A DNA stretch of 64,000 nucleotides from Streptomyces sp. MUM 178J (GCF_022414575.1 NZ_JADWYQ010000005.1:148009-212008); one strand, 5' to 3'; positions 32,516 through 41,807 are shown, counted from the stretch's first letter. The notes: a model not told the origin generated them from the letters alone. Numbers and translations: made by a program.

Positions 32516-33418
32516 GTGCAGCGAAAGGCGTACGCACCCGGTCTGGCGACGGCGTCGCTGCTCGCGGCCCTCACGGTCCTCACGGCCGGCGGCTGCACCG
32601 CCGCCGACGGCGGCGACTCCGCGACCGACCCCAAGTCCGGGGACTCCAAGACCACCGCCGCCCCCGGCAGATACCGCACGCTCCCCGAACCCTGCGGTTC
32701 CGTCGGCCGCGACGCGCTCGAGGAGCTGCTCCCCGGCACGGCCTCTCTGCCCGAGGACACACGGCAGAAGGTCCTCCGCGGGGCGTCGGACGTCACCTAC
32801 GACACCGACCGGCGCGTCGGCTGCCGCTGGAAGGCCGAGGCGGCGCACGCCTCGCACCAGCTCCGGGTGGACTTCGAGCGGGTCGTGTCGTACGACGGCG
32901 CCGTCAGCGACGACGACCGCGCACAGCAGGTCTTCGCCAAGAAGCAGGACGCCGCGCTCCCGGACCCCGTCGCCCCGCGGCGTGACGAGGACTCCACGGA
33001 CGCCGCCGAGGACGCGGGCGCCGCCGAGGACGACGGCGGCGCGGACGCCGCGGCGGACGGCTCCCCCGCCGAGGCCGCGCCCCCGACCTCGTCTCCCTCG
33101 CCCTCCTCCTCGCCGTCCGCGGGCGCCTCGGGCTCCCCCTTCGCCACCCCCTCCGGCGGCGCAGGCAGCGTCGACGGCCTCCAACCGCGCATCCTCGACG
33201 GCCTGGGGGACGCCGCGTTCATCGACGACGCCCTCGGCGGGGCCGGCGGAGCCGCCCACCGCCGCACCGTCAGCGTGGTGTTCCGCACATCGAACGTGAT
33301 CGTGACCATCCAGTACATGGAGCAGTCCGCGCCGTCCGCGGCGGCTCCGAGCCGCGAGGAAATGCAGGACAGAGCGCAGAACCTGGCCCGCAGGCTCGTC
33401 GACCAGTTCGAGGAGTGA
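32516..33418 (+). CDS. DUF3558 lipoprotein with a long acidic/Pro-Ser insert
   Basis: A 300-residue lipoprotein. A signal peptide with lipobox-like TAGGC leads into a DUF3558-type domain: LPEPCGSVGRDALEELLPGT and VGCRWKAEAAHASHQLRVDF, with two Cys likely disulfide-linked. Residues about 150-215 are an unusual insert, first Asp/Ala/Glu-rich and then Pro/Ser-rich, splitting the domain before VSVVFRTSNVIVTIQYME. GTG 32516 has GGAAGGAG upstream. It is followed by a paralogue and a DUF2637 gene in the same direction. Function unknown; these proteins are exposed on the outer face of the membrane. Confidence 0.82.
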   Translation: MQRKAYAPGLATASLLAALTVLTAGGCTAADGGDSATDPKSGDSKTTAAPGRYRTLPEPCGSVGRDALEELLPGTASLPEDTRQKVLRGASDVTYDTDRRVGCRWKAEAAHASHQLRVDFERVVSYDGAVSDDDRAQQVFAKKQDAALPDPVAPRRDEDSTDAAEDAGAAEDDGGADAAADGSPAEAAPPTSSPSPSSSPSAGASGSPFATPSGGAGSVDGLQPRILDGLGDAAFIDDALGGAGGAAHRRTVSVVFRTSNVIVTIQYMEQSAPSAAAPSREEMQDRAQNLARRLVDQFEE

Positions 33419-33545
33419 GCCGGACGTGAGCGAGGAATGAGCCGACCGGACCGGCCCCGCCGCGGCCCCGGCCCGCGTACCGTGTCGATTCCGGCCCGCC
33501 CGCACCCCTGCACGAACTCCAGTACGACGATCGACTGAAGGAACC

Positions 33546-34376
33546 ATGCACCGTTCAGCTCCGCGACTCACCCGCATCATCGCCGCAGCCGCAGCCGTCC
33601 CGGCCATGCTCGTCGTCGTCGGCTGCTCTTCGGACTCCGACGGCGGCTCCGCCGACTCGGGCAAGGACAAGGGCGGGCAGCAGCAGTCGGCCGCCGCCTC
33701 GACCTCCCCCGAGGCGGCGAAGACGCCGGCCGTCGCCCCTGCGAAGTTCGCCGGACTGCCCGACCCCTGCAAGACGATATCCGAGAAGACGATCAAGGAA
33801 CTGGTGCCGGAGGCGAGTGCGGCCGGCAAGGCGGGCAAGTCGTCGGACACCTCCATCAGCGGCCACTGCGCCTGGAACTCCCTGGACGACAAGGGCGTCA
33901 AGGGCTCCGACTACCGCTGGCTGGACGTCTCCCTGCTGCGCTACGACTCCCAGCAGGCCCTTGGCGTCAGCGGGCAGCAGCGCGCGGAGGAGAACTACGC
34001 CAAGGAGATCGACAAGGCCAAGGCGACCGAGGGCGCGAAGAACGTGAAGACGTCCCCGGCCTCCGGCGTCGGCAACGCGGCCACGGTCGTCAACTACACG
34101 CTCAACAAGACCGACGAGGACTTCACCTACGCCGTGGTCGTGGCCCGCACGGAGAACGCCGTGATCACCGTCAGCTACAACGGCGCGGGGTACGGCGGCG
34201 CGAAGAGCCCCTCCGTCGAGGCCGTGACGAAGAGCGCCGTGAAGGCGGCCAAGGAAGCGGTGGCCGCGGTGGCCGACGCCAACAAGGGCGGCGGCGCGGC
34301 CGACGACAAGAACTCGCCCAAGCCTTCGGGCGAGCCTTCGGCGAAGCCCTCGGAGGACGCCGCCAACAAGCAGTGA
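33546..34376 (+). CDS. DUF3558 domain lipoprotein
   Basis: A 276-residue lipoprotein with signal peptide and lipobox VVGC, then a Ser/Gly/Gln linker. The DUF3558 domain spans residues about 65-225: GLPDPCKTISEKTIKELVPE, SGHCAWNSLD (second Cys) and YAVVVARTENAVITVSYNGA. The C-terminus is low-complexity Lys/Pro/Ser. The ATG has GAAGGAA upstream. It is a paralogue of the preceding gene without the long internal insert. Some DUF3558 proteins occur near secretion or transport systems, but nothing here identifies a partner. Confidence 0.88.
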   Translation: MHRSAPRLTRIIAAAAAVPAMLVVVGCSSDSDGGSADSGKDKGGQQQSAAASTSPEAAKTPAVAPAKFAGLPDPCKTISEKTIKELVPEASAAGKAGKSSDTSISGHCAWNSLDDKGVKGSDYRWLDVSLLRYDSQQALGVSGQQRAEENYAKEIDKAKATEGAKNVKTSPASGVGNAATVVNYTLNKTDEDFTYAVVVARTENAVITVSYNGAGYGGAKSPSVEAVTKSAVKAAKEAVAAVADANKGGGAADDKNSPKPSGEPSAKPSEDAANKQ

Positions 34377-34511
34377 CCCGGGGGCAGTCCGGCCGCAGCC
34401 CGGCGCCCGCCGAACCGGAGTTCCGGAGCCCGTCGCTCCCCGAAGGCACGGGCTCCGCCGCCGTGTGTCAGGCTTTGCCCGCTGGATTCGGTTGACGGGA
34501 GGGGATCGCGG

Positions 34512-35849
34512 GTGGCCGCGATGCAGCTGACACGCACACACCGCATACTCGTCGGCGTGGTGGTCACCGGTGCGGTGATCATCGCGGCGATCGGCTTCGC
34601 GGGTTCCTATGCGGCGGTGCGCGAGCTCGCCGAGCAGAAAGGTTTCGGGGACTTCTCCCTGGTCTTCCCGATCGGCATCGACGCGGGCATCTGCGTCCTG
34701 CTCGCCCTCGATCTGCTGCTGACCTGGATCCGCATCCCCTTCCCGCTGCTGCGCCAGACCGCCTGGCTGCTGACCGCCGCGACGATCGCCTTCAACGGCG
34801 CGGCCGCCTGGCCCGATCCGCTGGGCGTCGGCATGCACGCGGTGATCCCGGTCCTGTTCGTCGTCTCCGTGGAGGCGGCGCGCCACGCCGTGGGCCGGAT
34901 CGCCGACATCACGGCCGACAAGCACATGGAGGGCGTACGCCTCACCCGCTGGCTGCTCTCACCCATCCCCACCTTCCGGCTGTGGCGGCGGATGAAGCTG
35001 TGGGAGCTGCGCAGCTATGAGCAGGTCATCAAGCTGGAGCAGGACCGGATGATCTACCAGGCCCGCCTTCAGGCGCGCTACGGACGCGCCTGGCGGCGCA
35101 AGGCCCCGGTGGAGGCCCTGATGCCGCTGCGGCTGGCGAAGTACGGCGTGCCGCTGGCCGATACGGCCGCCGCCGGTCTGTCGGCGGCCGGGGTGGACCC
35201 GGTGCTGCTGCCGCCGAACCCCGTCGTCGAGACCGCCCGCACGGCCCGGACGGCGCCGGCGACGCAGCCTCACGCCGAGCTGACGAAGGCCCCGGAGCGC
35301 CGCGAAGAGCTGCCGGCAGTCGCGCCCGAGCACCCGCCCGAGCCCCAGGCCGGCCGGGAGCCGGAGCCGGCGCCCGCACCGGGGCCCGGGCCCGAGACGC
35401 CCGCCGTGCAGCAGCCCCAGCCCCGGCAGGCCCAGGAGCAGACGCAGGACAGCGGCCCCATCACCCATGACAGCCCCTGGTTCGCGGCCCAGCACCTGCC
35501 TCAGGAGGCGTACCAGGAGGCGTACGAGAGCGCCTACAACCCCACGTACATCGAGGGCCTGGAGCCCACCGCCGTACCCGTCCCCCAGGGCCCGGCCCCG
35601 CACCCCGAGGAGTCGCCCGTCCAGGGCCCCCTCCCCGAGGAGGACGGGCACTTCGCCGAGCAGGCGTATCCGGTGTTCCGTCAGTACGTGGACCAGTACG
35701 GCGCGTTCCCCAGCAACGACCAGCTCGACATACTGCTGACGGACGTGCACGGCGTCACCCACCCGCGCAGCTCCAGCCTGCTGCGCAAGCTGCTCCCCGA
35801 ATTCCGCAACCGCTACCAGGCGGACCTGGAGGCCGAGCACATCGCCTGA
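34512..35849 (+). CDS. DUF2637 domain membrane protein
   Basis: A 445-residue protein. The N-terminal 125 residues contain four membrane helices typical of DUF2637 (HRILVGVVVTGAVIIAAIGF, SLVFPIGIDAGICVLLALDL, and two more to about residue 125). This is followed by VRLTRWLLSPIPTFRLWRRM and a basic helical segment. Residues about 245-365 are Pro/Glu/Ala-rich and disordered. The last 80 residues, from about YPVFRQYVDQYGAFPSNDQL, form a small folded domain seen at the end of some plasmid-transfer (SpdB-like) and regulatory proteins. GTG 34512 has GGGAGGGG upstream. Role unknown. Confidence 0.85.
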   Translation: MAAMQLTRTHRILVGVVVTGAVIIAAIGFAGSYAAVRELAEQKGFGDFSLVFPIGIDAGICVLLALDLLLTWIRIPFPLLRQTAWLLTAATIAFNGAAAWPDPLGVGMHAVIPVLFVVSVEAARHAVGRIADITADKHMEGVRLTRWLLSPIPTFRLWRRMKLWELRSYEQVIKLEQDRMIYQARLQARYGRAWRRKAPVEALMPLRLAKYGVPLADTAAAGLSAAGVDPVLLPPNPVVETARTARTAPATQPHAELTKAPERREELPAVAPEHPPEPQAGREPEPAPAPGPGPETPAVQQPQPRQAQEQTQDSGPITHDSPWFAAQHLPQEAYQEAYESAYNPTYIEGLEPTAVPVPQGPAPHPEESPVQGPLPEEDGHFAEQAYPVFRQYVDQYGAFPSNDQLDILLTDVHGVTHPRSSSLLRKLLPEFRNRYQADLEAEHIA

Positions 35850-35938
35850 CCGCCGGCGGGGCCGCCGGCGCGCGTCTTTCCGTAACCGGGGCTCCGCCCC
35901 GGACCCCGTTCACGGGGGTCCCCCCGAACCCCCGTGCC

Positions 35939-35985
35939 TCAATCGCCGGCGACGCTGGATCCATCCAGCCCGTCCGGCAATCGAG
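35939..35985. repeat. Streptomyces-type intergenic palindrome
   Basis: An imperfect palindrome of about 47 bases whose ends read CAATCGCCGGCG and CGTCCGGCAATCGAGG, with GCTGGATCCATCCAGC at its centre. It is related to the element at 21846-21880. It lies between convergent genes and may be transcribed as a terminator. Confidence 0.65.
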
Positions 35986-36042
35986 GCCGCGGCCGAAGGC
36001 CGTGCCAGGCGCGGGGCGCCGGCCCCGCGCCCCCGGAGGGTC

Positions 36043-36059
36043 CGGGGGCGAAGCCCCCG
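36043..36059 (-). terminator. Terminator of lysS
   Basis: CGGGGGC-GAA-GCCCCCG hairpin, 9 bases beyond the lysS stop. The surrounding 150 bases carry further GC-rich palindromes. Confidence 0.7.
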
Positions 36060-36067
36060 AACACCGC

Positions 36068-37810
36068 CTACACGGCCAGGAGCTTGCGCACCCGGTCCGC
36101 ACCCACCGCGAGCAGCAGCGTCGGCAGCCGCGGCCCGGTGTCACGGCTCACGAGCAGCCGGTACAGCAGCGCGAAGAAGGACCGCTGGGCGACCTTCAGC
36201 TCGGGCGTGGGCTTGGCGTCCGGATCCAGGCCCGCCATCACCTTCGGCACGCCGTAGACGAGCGTGGTGAGCCCGTCCAGGGACCAGTGCGTGTCCAGTC
36301 CGTCCAGCAGCAGCCGCAGCGACTCGCGCGCCTCGTCGTCCAGCGAGGCGAGCAGCTCGGCGTCCGGCTCGGTGCGGACGATGGTGCGCGCCTCCGCCGA
36401 GACCTGGGTGGTGATCCAGTTCTCGGCGCAGTCGAGCCGCGGCCGGGCCTCGTCCAGCGAGGTCAGCGGATTGGCCGGGTCGAGGTCGCTGAGGATACGC
36501 AGCGTCTGCTCGTCATGTCCCGCGGTGATGTCCACGACGGACGCCAGCGTCCGGTACGGCAGCGGGCGCGGCGTCTTCGGCAGCTCGCCGGCGGCCGTGC
36601 GCACGGCGCGCGAGTGGGCGGCCGCGTCCGCGGGCAGCACCGAGCCTCCGGCCTGGGAGGCGCCCCCAGCGACCTTGGCCTCCAGCTTGTCCCACTCGTC
36701 GTAGAGCCGCTGGATCTCCTGATCGAAGGCGATCTTGAAGGACTGGTTGGGCTTGCGGCGCGCGTACAGCCAACGCAGCAGCGGCGCCTCCATGATCTTC
36801 AGCGCGTCGGCGGGGGTGGGCACGCCGCCCCGCGAGGAGGACATCTTCGCCATGCCGGAGATGCCGACGAACGCGTACATCGGCCCGATGGGCTGCACTC
36901 CGTCGAAGACCTCGCGCACGATCTGCCCGCCGACCACGAACGACGATCCCGGCGACGAGTGGTCCACCCCGCTGGGCTCGAAGATCACGCCTTCGTACGC
37001 CCAGCGCATCGGCCAGTCGACCTTCCAGACGAGCTTGCCGCGGTTGAACTCGCTCAGCCGCACGGTCTCGCCGAAGCCGCACGCCGTGCAGACGTATGTC
37101 AGCTCGGTCGTGTCGTCGTTGTACGAGGAGACGGTCGTCAGGTCCTTCTCGCACTGGCCGCAGTACGGCTTGTACGGGAAGTACCCGGCGGAGCCGCCGC
37201 TGCCGTCGTCCTCGCCGGCCGCGCCCGAGCCCTCGGCCGCCTCCAGCTCCGCCTCGTCGGCCGGCTTCTGCGACTTCTTCGCGGGCGCCTTCTTGGTGCG
37301 GTACTGGGCGAGGATGCCGTCGATCTGCGCCCGGCGCCTCATCGCGTGCAGGATCTGCTCGCGGTAGGCGCCCGTGGTGTACTGCCGGGTCTGGCTGATC
37401 GGGTCGTACTCCACGCCCAGCGCGGCCAGGGACTCGACCATGGCGGCCTTGAAGTGCTCGGCCCAGTTCGGGTGCGGGGAGCCGGCCGGGGCGGGCACGG
37501 AGGTCAGCGGCTTGCCGATGTGCTCCGCCCAGGAGTCGTCGACGCCCTCGACGCCCGCCGGAACCTTGCGGTACCGGTCGTAGTCGTCCCAGGAGATCAG
37601 GTGCCGGACCTCGTAGCCGCGCCGCCGGACCTCGTCGGCGACCAGGTGCGGGGTCATCACCTCGCGCAGATTGCCCAGGTGGATCGGTCCGGACGGCGAC
37701 AGGCCCGAGGCGACCACGACCGGTTTCCCGGGCGCGCGTCGCTCCGACTCTGCGATCACGTCGTCCGCGAAACGGGAGACCCAGTCGGTCTCGGTGCTGC
37801 TCTGAGCCAC
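36068..37810 (-). CDS. lysS: Lysyl-tRNA synthetase, class I
   Basis: A 580-residue class I aminoacyl-tRNA synthetase of the archaeal LysK type. The HIGH region reads SGLSPSGPIHLGNLREVMTP and the KMSKS region appears as GMAKMSSSRGGVP. A zinc-binding knuckle lies in YCGQCEKDL and YVCTACGFGE. Residues about 190-220 form an acidic/Lys-rich insert. GTG 37810 (VAQSSTET) has GAGGA about 10 bases upstream, and the longer frame to 38329 runs antisense to argS. Streptomycetes commonly encode both class I and class II LysRS; the other copy is not visible here. Divergent from argS. Confidence 0.93.
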   Translation of the reverse strand: MAQSSTETDWVSRFADDVIAESERRAPGKPVVVASGLSPSGPIHLGNLREVMTPHLVADEVRRRGYEVRHLISWDDYDRYRKVPAGVEGVDDSWAEHIGKPLTSVPAPAGSPHPNWAEHFKAAMVESLAALGVEYDPISQTRQYTTGAYREQILHAMRRRAQIDGILAQYRTKKAPAKKSQKPADEAELEAAEGSGAAGEDDGSGGSAGYFPYKPYCGQCEKDLTTVSSYNDDTTELTYVCTACGFGETVRLSEFNRGKLVWKVDWPMRWAYEGVIFEPSGVDHSSPGSSFVVGGQIVREVFDGVQPIGPMYAFVGISGMAKMSSSRGGVPTPADALKIMEAPLLRWLYARRKPNQSFKIAFDQEIQRLYDEWDKLEAKVAGGASQAGGSVLPADAAAHSRAVRTAAGELPKTPRPLPYRTLASVVDITAGHDEQTLRILSDLDPANPLTSLDEARPRLDCAENWITTQVSAEARTIVRTEPDAELLASLDDEARESLRLLLDGLDTHWSLDGLTTLVYGVPKVMAGLDPDAKPTPELKVAQRSFFALLYRLLVSRDTGPRLPTLLLAVGADRVRKLLAV

Positions 37811-37970
37811 GATCGGCACGTCCTCAAATGCTTGATCTTGTTCTGTGGATGCTGGCGTTAGCCATTCTCCCAGACGGGGACGGGAAAACTCTGTCCCAGG
37901 TTGCTCACGGCCCATGGGACACTTGACAGCCGACACGGACACACGACACCCACAACAGGAACGGAAGCTC

Positions 37971-39731
37971 ATGGCCTCGGTCCCTTCCCTCGCTTCGACC
38001 GTGCAGCAGCGCCTCGCGGACGCCCTCTCGGCAGCTCTGCCGGAGGCCGGTTCCGCGGACCCCCTGCTGCGACGAAGCGACCGGGCAGACTTCCAGGCCA
38101 ACGGCATCCTGGCGCTCGCCAAGCAGCTCAAGGGCAACCCTCGCGAGCTGGCGGCCAAGGTCGTCGGCGCGCTCGACTCCGGCGCCGTCCTGAAGGACGT
38201 CGAGGTCTCAGGACCCGGCTTCCTCAACATCACCGTCTCCGACCAGGCGATCGTCGAGACCCTGGCCGCGCGCGCCGCGGACAGCCGGCTCGGCGTTCCG
38301 TACGCGGACGAGCCGGGCACCACGGTCATCGACTACGCCCAGCCGAACGTGGCGAAGGAGATGCACGTCGGGCACCTCCGCTCGGCCGTGATCGGCGCGG
38401 CGATGGTCGAGATCCTGGAGTTCACCGGCGAGAAGGTGGTCCGGCGCCACCACATCGGCGACTGGGGCACCCAGTTCGGCATGCTCATCCAGTATCTGGT
38501 CGAGCACCCGCACGAGCTGGACCACAAGGACGACTCCGCCGTCTCCGGCGAGGAGGCCATGTCCAACCTCGACCGGCTCTACAAGGCCTCGCGGGCGCTG
38601 TTCGACTCCGACGAGGAGTTCAAGGCCCGCTCCCGGGACCGGGTGGTCGCCCTCCAGTCGGGCGACCCGGAGACCCGGGCGATGTGGCAGCGGTTCGTCG
38701 ACGAGTCGAAGATCTACTTCTACTCGGTCTTCGACAAGCTCGACATGCAGATCGACGACCCGGACATCGTCGGCGAGTCCGGGTACAACGACATGCTCGC
38801 CGAGACCTGCCGCCTGCTGGAGGAGTCGGGCGTCGCGGTCCGCTCCGAGGGCGCGCTCTGCGTCTTCTTCGACGACGTCAAGGGCCCGGACGGGCAGCCC
38901 GTCCCGCTGATCGTGCAGAAGTCGAACGGCGGCTTCGGCTACGCCGCCACCGACCTGTCCGCGATCCGCGACCGGGTGCGGAACCTGGGCGCGTCGACAC
39001 TCCTGTACGTGGTGGACGCCCGGCAGTCCCTCCACTTCAAGATGGTCTTCGAGACGGCCCGCCGCGCCGGCTGGCTGAACGGCGACGTCAAGGCCGTCCA
39101 GCTCGCCTTCGGCACGGTCCTCGGCAAGGACGGCAAGCCGTTCAAGACCCGTGAGGGCGAGACGGTCCGGCTGGTCGACCTGCTCGACGAGGCGGTCGAG
39201 CGGGCCTCCGCGGTCGTCCGCGAGAAGGCCCAGGACCTCACGGAGGAGGAGATCGCCGAGCGGGGCGCACAGGTCGGCATCGGCGCGGTGAAGTACGCGG
39301 ACCTGTCCACGTCCGCCGCCCGGGACTACAAGTTCGACCTGGACCAGATGGTCTCGCTCAACGGCGACACGTCCGTGTACCTCCAGTACGCGTACGCCCG
39401 CATCCAGTCCATCCTCCGCAAGTCCGGCGACGCCAAGCCGGCGGCCCGCCCGGAGCTGGCGCTGGCCCCGGCCGAGCGTGCCCTCGGCCTGCACATCGAC
39501 CAGTTCGGCGAGACGGTCGCGGAGGTCGCGGCCGGATACGAGCCGCACAAGCTGGCCGCGTACCTCTACCAGCTGGCGTCCCTCTACACGACCTTCTACT
39601 CGGAGTGCCCGGTCCTGAAGGCGGACACCCCGGCCCAGGTCGAGAACCGCCTCTTCCTCTGCGACATCACGGCCCGCACGCTCCACCAGGGCATGGCCCT
39701 GCTGGGCATCCGCACGCCCGAGCGGCTCTGA
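37971..39731 (+). CDS. argS: Arginyl-tRNA synthetase
   Basis: A 586-residue class I synthetase. The N-terminal Add-1 tRNA-binding domain covers residues about 1-100, the HIGH-like motif is [20 protein letters not shown], and the DALR anticodon-binding domain begins near residue 465 ([15 protein letters not shown]). The region [20 protein letters not shown] corresponds to the KMSKS-like loop, which is degenerate in many ArgRS. ATG 37971 follows GGAACGGAAG; the extra codons from 37845 overlap the lysS leader. A TTGACA at 37924-37929 may be part of its promoter, though the -10 is unclear. Confidence 0.95.
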   Translation: MASVPSLASTVQQRLADALSAALPEAGSADPLLRRSDRADFQANGILALAKQLKGNPRELAAKVVGALDSGAVLKDVEVSGPGFLNITVSDQAIVETLAARAADSRLGVPYADEPGTTVIDYAQPNVAKEMHVGHLRSAVIGAAMVEILEFTGEKVVRRHHIGDWGTQFGMLIQYLVEHPHELDHKDDSAVSGEEAMSNLDRLYKASRALFDSDEEFKARSRDRVVALQSGDPETRAMWQRFVDESKIYFYSVFDKLDMQIDDPDIVGESGYNDMLAETCRLLEESGVAVRSEGALCVFFDDVKGPDGQPVPLIVQKSNGGFGYAATDLSAIRDRVRNLGASTLLYVVDARQSLHFKMVFETARRAGWLNGDVKAVQLAFGTVLGKDGKPFKTREGETVRLVDLLDEAVERASAVVREKAQDLTEEEIAERGAQVGIGAVKYADLSTSAARDYKFDLDQMVSLNGDTSVYLQYAYARIQSILRKSGDAKPAARPELALAPAERALGLHIDQFGETVAEVAAGYEPHKLAAYLYQLASLYTTFYSECPVLKADTPAQVENRLFLCDITARTLHQGMALLGIRTPERL

Positions 39732-39786
39732 CCGCACGAACGGCAGACGGTGAAGGTCTCTCCGGCGGGGCCTTCACCGTCACATC

Positions 39787-40119
39787 TCAGGCTGCGGCGT
39801 GCGCGTCGAACCGGATCGCGGTCGCCGACATCCCTGGCTCAAACGGCCCCCCAGGACTGATGCGCACGTCCGCGTCCAGCGCCAAGGCGATCTTCTTCAG
39901 CAGGTCGAGCGTCGGGGTCTCGCCGCCCAACTCGATCCGCTCGACTTCATCCTCATCCAGGCCGAGGCGGTCGCCGAGATCGGCACGGCTCAAGCCGATC
40001 GCAGCACGACGGTCATAGACCGCCTGACCGAACAGCATTGCTTCGCGGATCGCGATCCGCTCAGGGTCGTCGAGGCGCTCTTCGTCTCGAACCCACCGAG
40101 TGTGCCGACCGGCCATCAC
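39787..40119 (-). CDS. XRE-family antitoxin-like HTH protein
   Basis: A 110-residue protein with an HTH_3 domain at residues about 35-85: RRAAIGLSRADLGDRLGLDE, then DEVERIELGGETPTLDLLKK and ALALDADVRIS. The first 30 residues are charged. It lies immediately downstream of, and overlaps by four bases (ATGA), a RelE/HigB-like gene. The toxin-first order is typical of HigBA-type modules, where the HTH antitoxin represses the operon. Two ATGs are adjacent at 40119 and 40116. Confidence 0.85.
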   Translation of the reverse strand: MMAGRHTRWVRDEERLDDPERIAIREAMLFGQAVYDRRAAIGLSRADLGDRLGLDEDEVERIELGGETPTLDLLKKIALALDADVRISPGGPFEPGMSATAIRFDAHAAA

Positions 40120-40487
40120 GCCTCCCTCACATATTCGTGTGCCGCGATTTCATGCTCGGCTTCACATACCTTCTGCGCCAGAACGGCCCTATGTACCTGT
40201 GCCGACTCCCTCATCCTAGTTTTGCGGAATACTGTCAGCAGAATTACCCGCCGCCCAGGGGCGAGCCAGTACGTCATGCGCATCACGCCTCCCCCAAGAG
40301 TGAACCTCAGTTCGCGCACCGGGCCGCTCAGATGTCTGCTCCAGGGCTCACCGAGCGTCGTGGGCATCTCGACCAGCAGGGAGACCGCTTCCTCCACTCG
40401 CTTGTACGCGTGGGAATCGAGCGTTTCGAGCCACTCCCGGATCTCTGGTTCGATCTCGACAGCAAAAAGCCCGCCCAGCTCATCCAC
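40116..40487 (-). CDS. RelE/HigB-like toxin
   Basis: A 123-residue basic protein resembling phage-derived Gp49/HigB-like toxins: FAVEIEPEIREWLETLDSHA, then SLLVEMPTTLGEPWSRHLSG, VRELRFTLGGGVMRMTYWLA and VILLTVFRKTRMRESAQVHR. The Lys/Arg-rich last third is typical of the ribosome-dependent mRNA interferase fold. GTG 40487 follows GGGGAGG with good spacing, so the longer frame to 40541 is not needed. Toxicity is inferred from family and operon structure only. Confidence 0.85.
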   Translation of the reverse strand: MDELGGLFAVEIEPEIREWLETLDSHAYKRVEEAVSLLVEMPTTLGEPWSRHLSGPVRELRFTLGGGVMRMTYWLAPGRRVILLTVFRKTRMRESAQVHRAVLAQKVCEAEHEIAAHEYVREA

Positions 40488-40661
40488 TGAGTGCCTCCCC
40501 TGCGCTCCGCGCGCAACACGCGATCGGCCAGCCCCGCTCATGACAGGTCATGCACGCTAGCCGCTCGCGCAATGCCCGCTTACTCGTATCCACTTCTTCA
40601 CACGTAGTAGCGAATGCTGCTGCAAAGTCGTTGACGCGCCACCGCCCTGGAGGGGCCATAG

Positions 40662-40696
40662 CTTCCAGCCCGTGGGCATCACCCACAGGCTGGAAG
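40662..40696 (-). terminator. Hairpin terminator of the DUF1876 gene
   Basis: CTTCCAGCC/GGCTGGAAG plus GTGGG/CCCAC form a 14-bp stem with one mismatch and a 5-base loop, 14 bases past the stop. Confidence 0.8.
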
Positions 40697-40709
40697 ATCA
40701 CCGGCAGGT

Positions 40710-40979
40710 CTACCTCAGCGGGTGGGAGGTCCTGCCGCTCACCTCGTCGATCTCCTTGTGCGCCTTCTGCAGCAGCTGCGAGGCGAGATCCATCATCGCC
40801 CGCGCACCTGCGATCTCCTCGCCCACGCGCAACTGCGGCGGATCCGAAGGATGCCGGCTGGCCGCGCCGTGCCCGCGGTACTCCGTACCGTCACCGAGCC
40901 TGACCAGCGCCGCCGCCCGCGTACGGTCGCCGTCCTCGCGGAACTCCATGTCGATGTGCCATCCGACCAGCGTCTGCAT
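40710..40979 (-). CDS. DUF1876 domain protein
   Basis: An 89-residue protein reading MQTLVGWHIDMEFREDGDRT, then AAALVRLGDGTEYRGHGAAS and VGEEIAGARAMMDLASQLLQ. It matches the DUF1876 family of small actinobacterial proteins, which folds like a double-stranded RNA-binding-type sandwich. Function is unknown, though relatives are often dormancy- or stress-related. ATG 40979 has GGAGGTG upstream. It is divergent from the tetR operon, sharing its regulatory region. Confidence 0.88.
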   Translation of the reverse strand: MQTLVGWHIDMEFREDGDRTRAAALVRLGDGTEYRGHGAASRHPSDPPQLRVGEEIAGARAMMDLASQLLQKAHKEIDEVSGRTSHPLR

Positions 40980-41089
40980 CACGGTCACCTCCAGCGATAC
41001 CCATCTCCAGGGTGCGCCGCCCGACTGCTGATCGCCATGCGCCGCCGAGGCGGGGAAGCCCGCTGTCCTCCCGATCTCCCGATCCTTGC

Positions 41090-41141
41090 TTGACACGCAA
41101 TAGGACGAGTGTCCTAGGCTCTCGCTAGGACGGACATCCTA
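41090..41141 (+). promoter_or_regulatory. tetR promoter with two operator-like palindromes
   Basis: TTGACA (41090-41095) and TAGGCT (41115-41120) are 19 bases apart. Two 16-bp near-palindromes, TAGGACGAGTGTCCTA (41101-41116) and TAGGACGGACATCCTA (41126-41141), cover the -10 and the start region with centres 25 bases apart. This is the expected layout for autorepression by the TetR protein encoded next. Confidence 0.8.
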
Positions 41142-41183
41142 GAGATGCTCCGTATGACAAGGCGACACCAAGGAGGGGTGACA

Positions 41184-41807
41184 GTGGGCGGCGCGACCAC
41201 CCGGGCGCATATCGTCGAGGCGGCCGATCGACTGTTCTACCGGCAGGGCTACGAGCACACGTCCTTCGCGGCGATCGCCGAGGCCGTACGCATCTCGCGA
41301 GGGAACTTCTACTACCACTTCAAGTCCAAGGACGACATCCTCACAGCGGTCATCGCCGCACGGCTCGACGACAGACGGCGGATGCTGGAGCAGTGGGAGG
41401 CCGATGAGCCCGACCCCGTCGGCCGGATCGGCAGGTTCATCGAGATCGTCGTGACGAACCGCGCCGACATCCAGAACTACGGCTGCCCCGTGGGCACCCT
41501 GACCACGGAGCTGGCAAAGCTCGGCCACCCCGCGCTCAACGACGCCGGCGATCTGTTCACGCTTTTCCGGGAGTGGCTGCGCCGGCAGTTCGTGCTGTTG
41601 GGGCACGAGGCGGAGGCCGACGCCCTGGCCATGCACGTCCTGGCCTTCAGCCAGGGCGTCGCCACGCTCGCACACGCCTTCCAGGACGAGGACTTCATCC
41701 GTCGCGAGGTCCAGCGCATGCACGACTGGCTGAGCGCCTGCGCCGCGAATCCCGGAACCGCCCGGCACGCCGGAAACGAAGACGCCGTCGGCCCGGCGAA
41801 CGTCTGA
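41184..41807 (+). CDS. TetR family regulator of the yciI-tag-flavodoxin operon
   Basis: A 207-residue TetR protein. The HTH spans residues about 8-55: RAHIVEAADRLFYRQGYEHT, SFAAIAEAVRISRGNFYYHF and KSKDDIL. The C-terminal domain includes NYGCPVGTLTTELAKLGHPA, a stretch common in TetR proteins of the TetR_C_16/YxaF type that sense electrophiles or quinone-like compounds. GTG 41184 follows AGGAGG by 7 bases; the ATG at 41145 would lie inside the operator region. Two palindromes upstream suggest autorepression and control of the three genes that follow in the same direction. Confidence 0.9.
   Translation: MGGATTRAHIVEAADRLFYRQGYEHTSFAAIAEAVRISRGNFYYHFKSKDDILTAVIAARLDDRRRMLEQWEADEPDPVGRIGRFIEIVVTNRADIQNYGCPVGTLTTELAKLGHPALNDAGDLFTLFREWLRRQFVLLGHEAEADALAMHVLAFSQGVATLAHAFQDEDFIRREVQRMHDWLSACAANPGTARHAGNEDAVGPANV

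Noticed and set aside
37811..37970. T-box or other tRNA-sensing leader between lysS and argS
   Set aside because: The 160-base divergent gap is too short and lacks a T-box sequence or specifier-loop structure on either strand.
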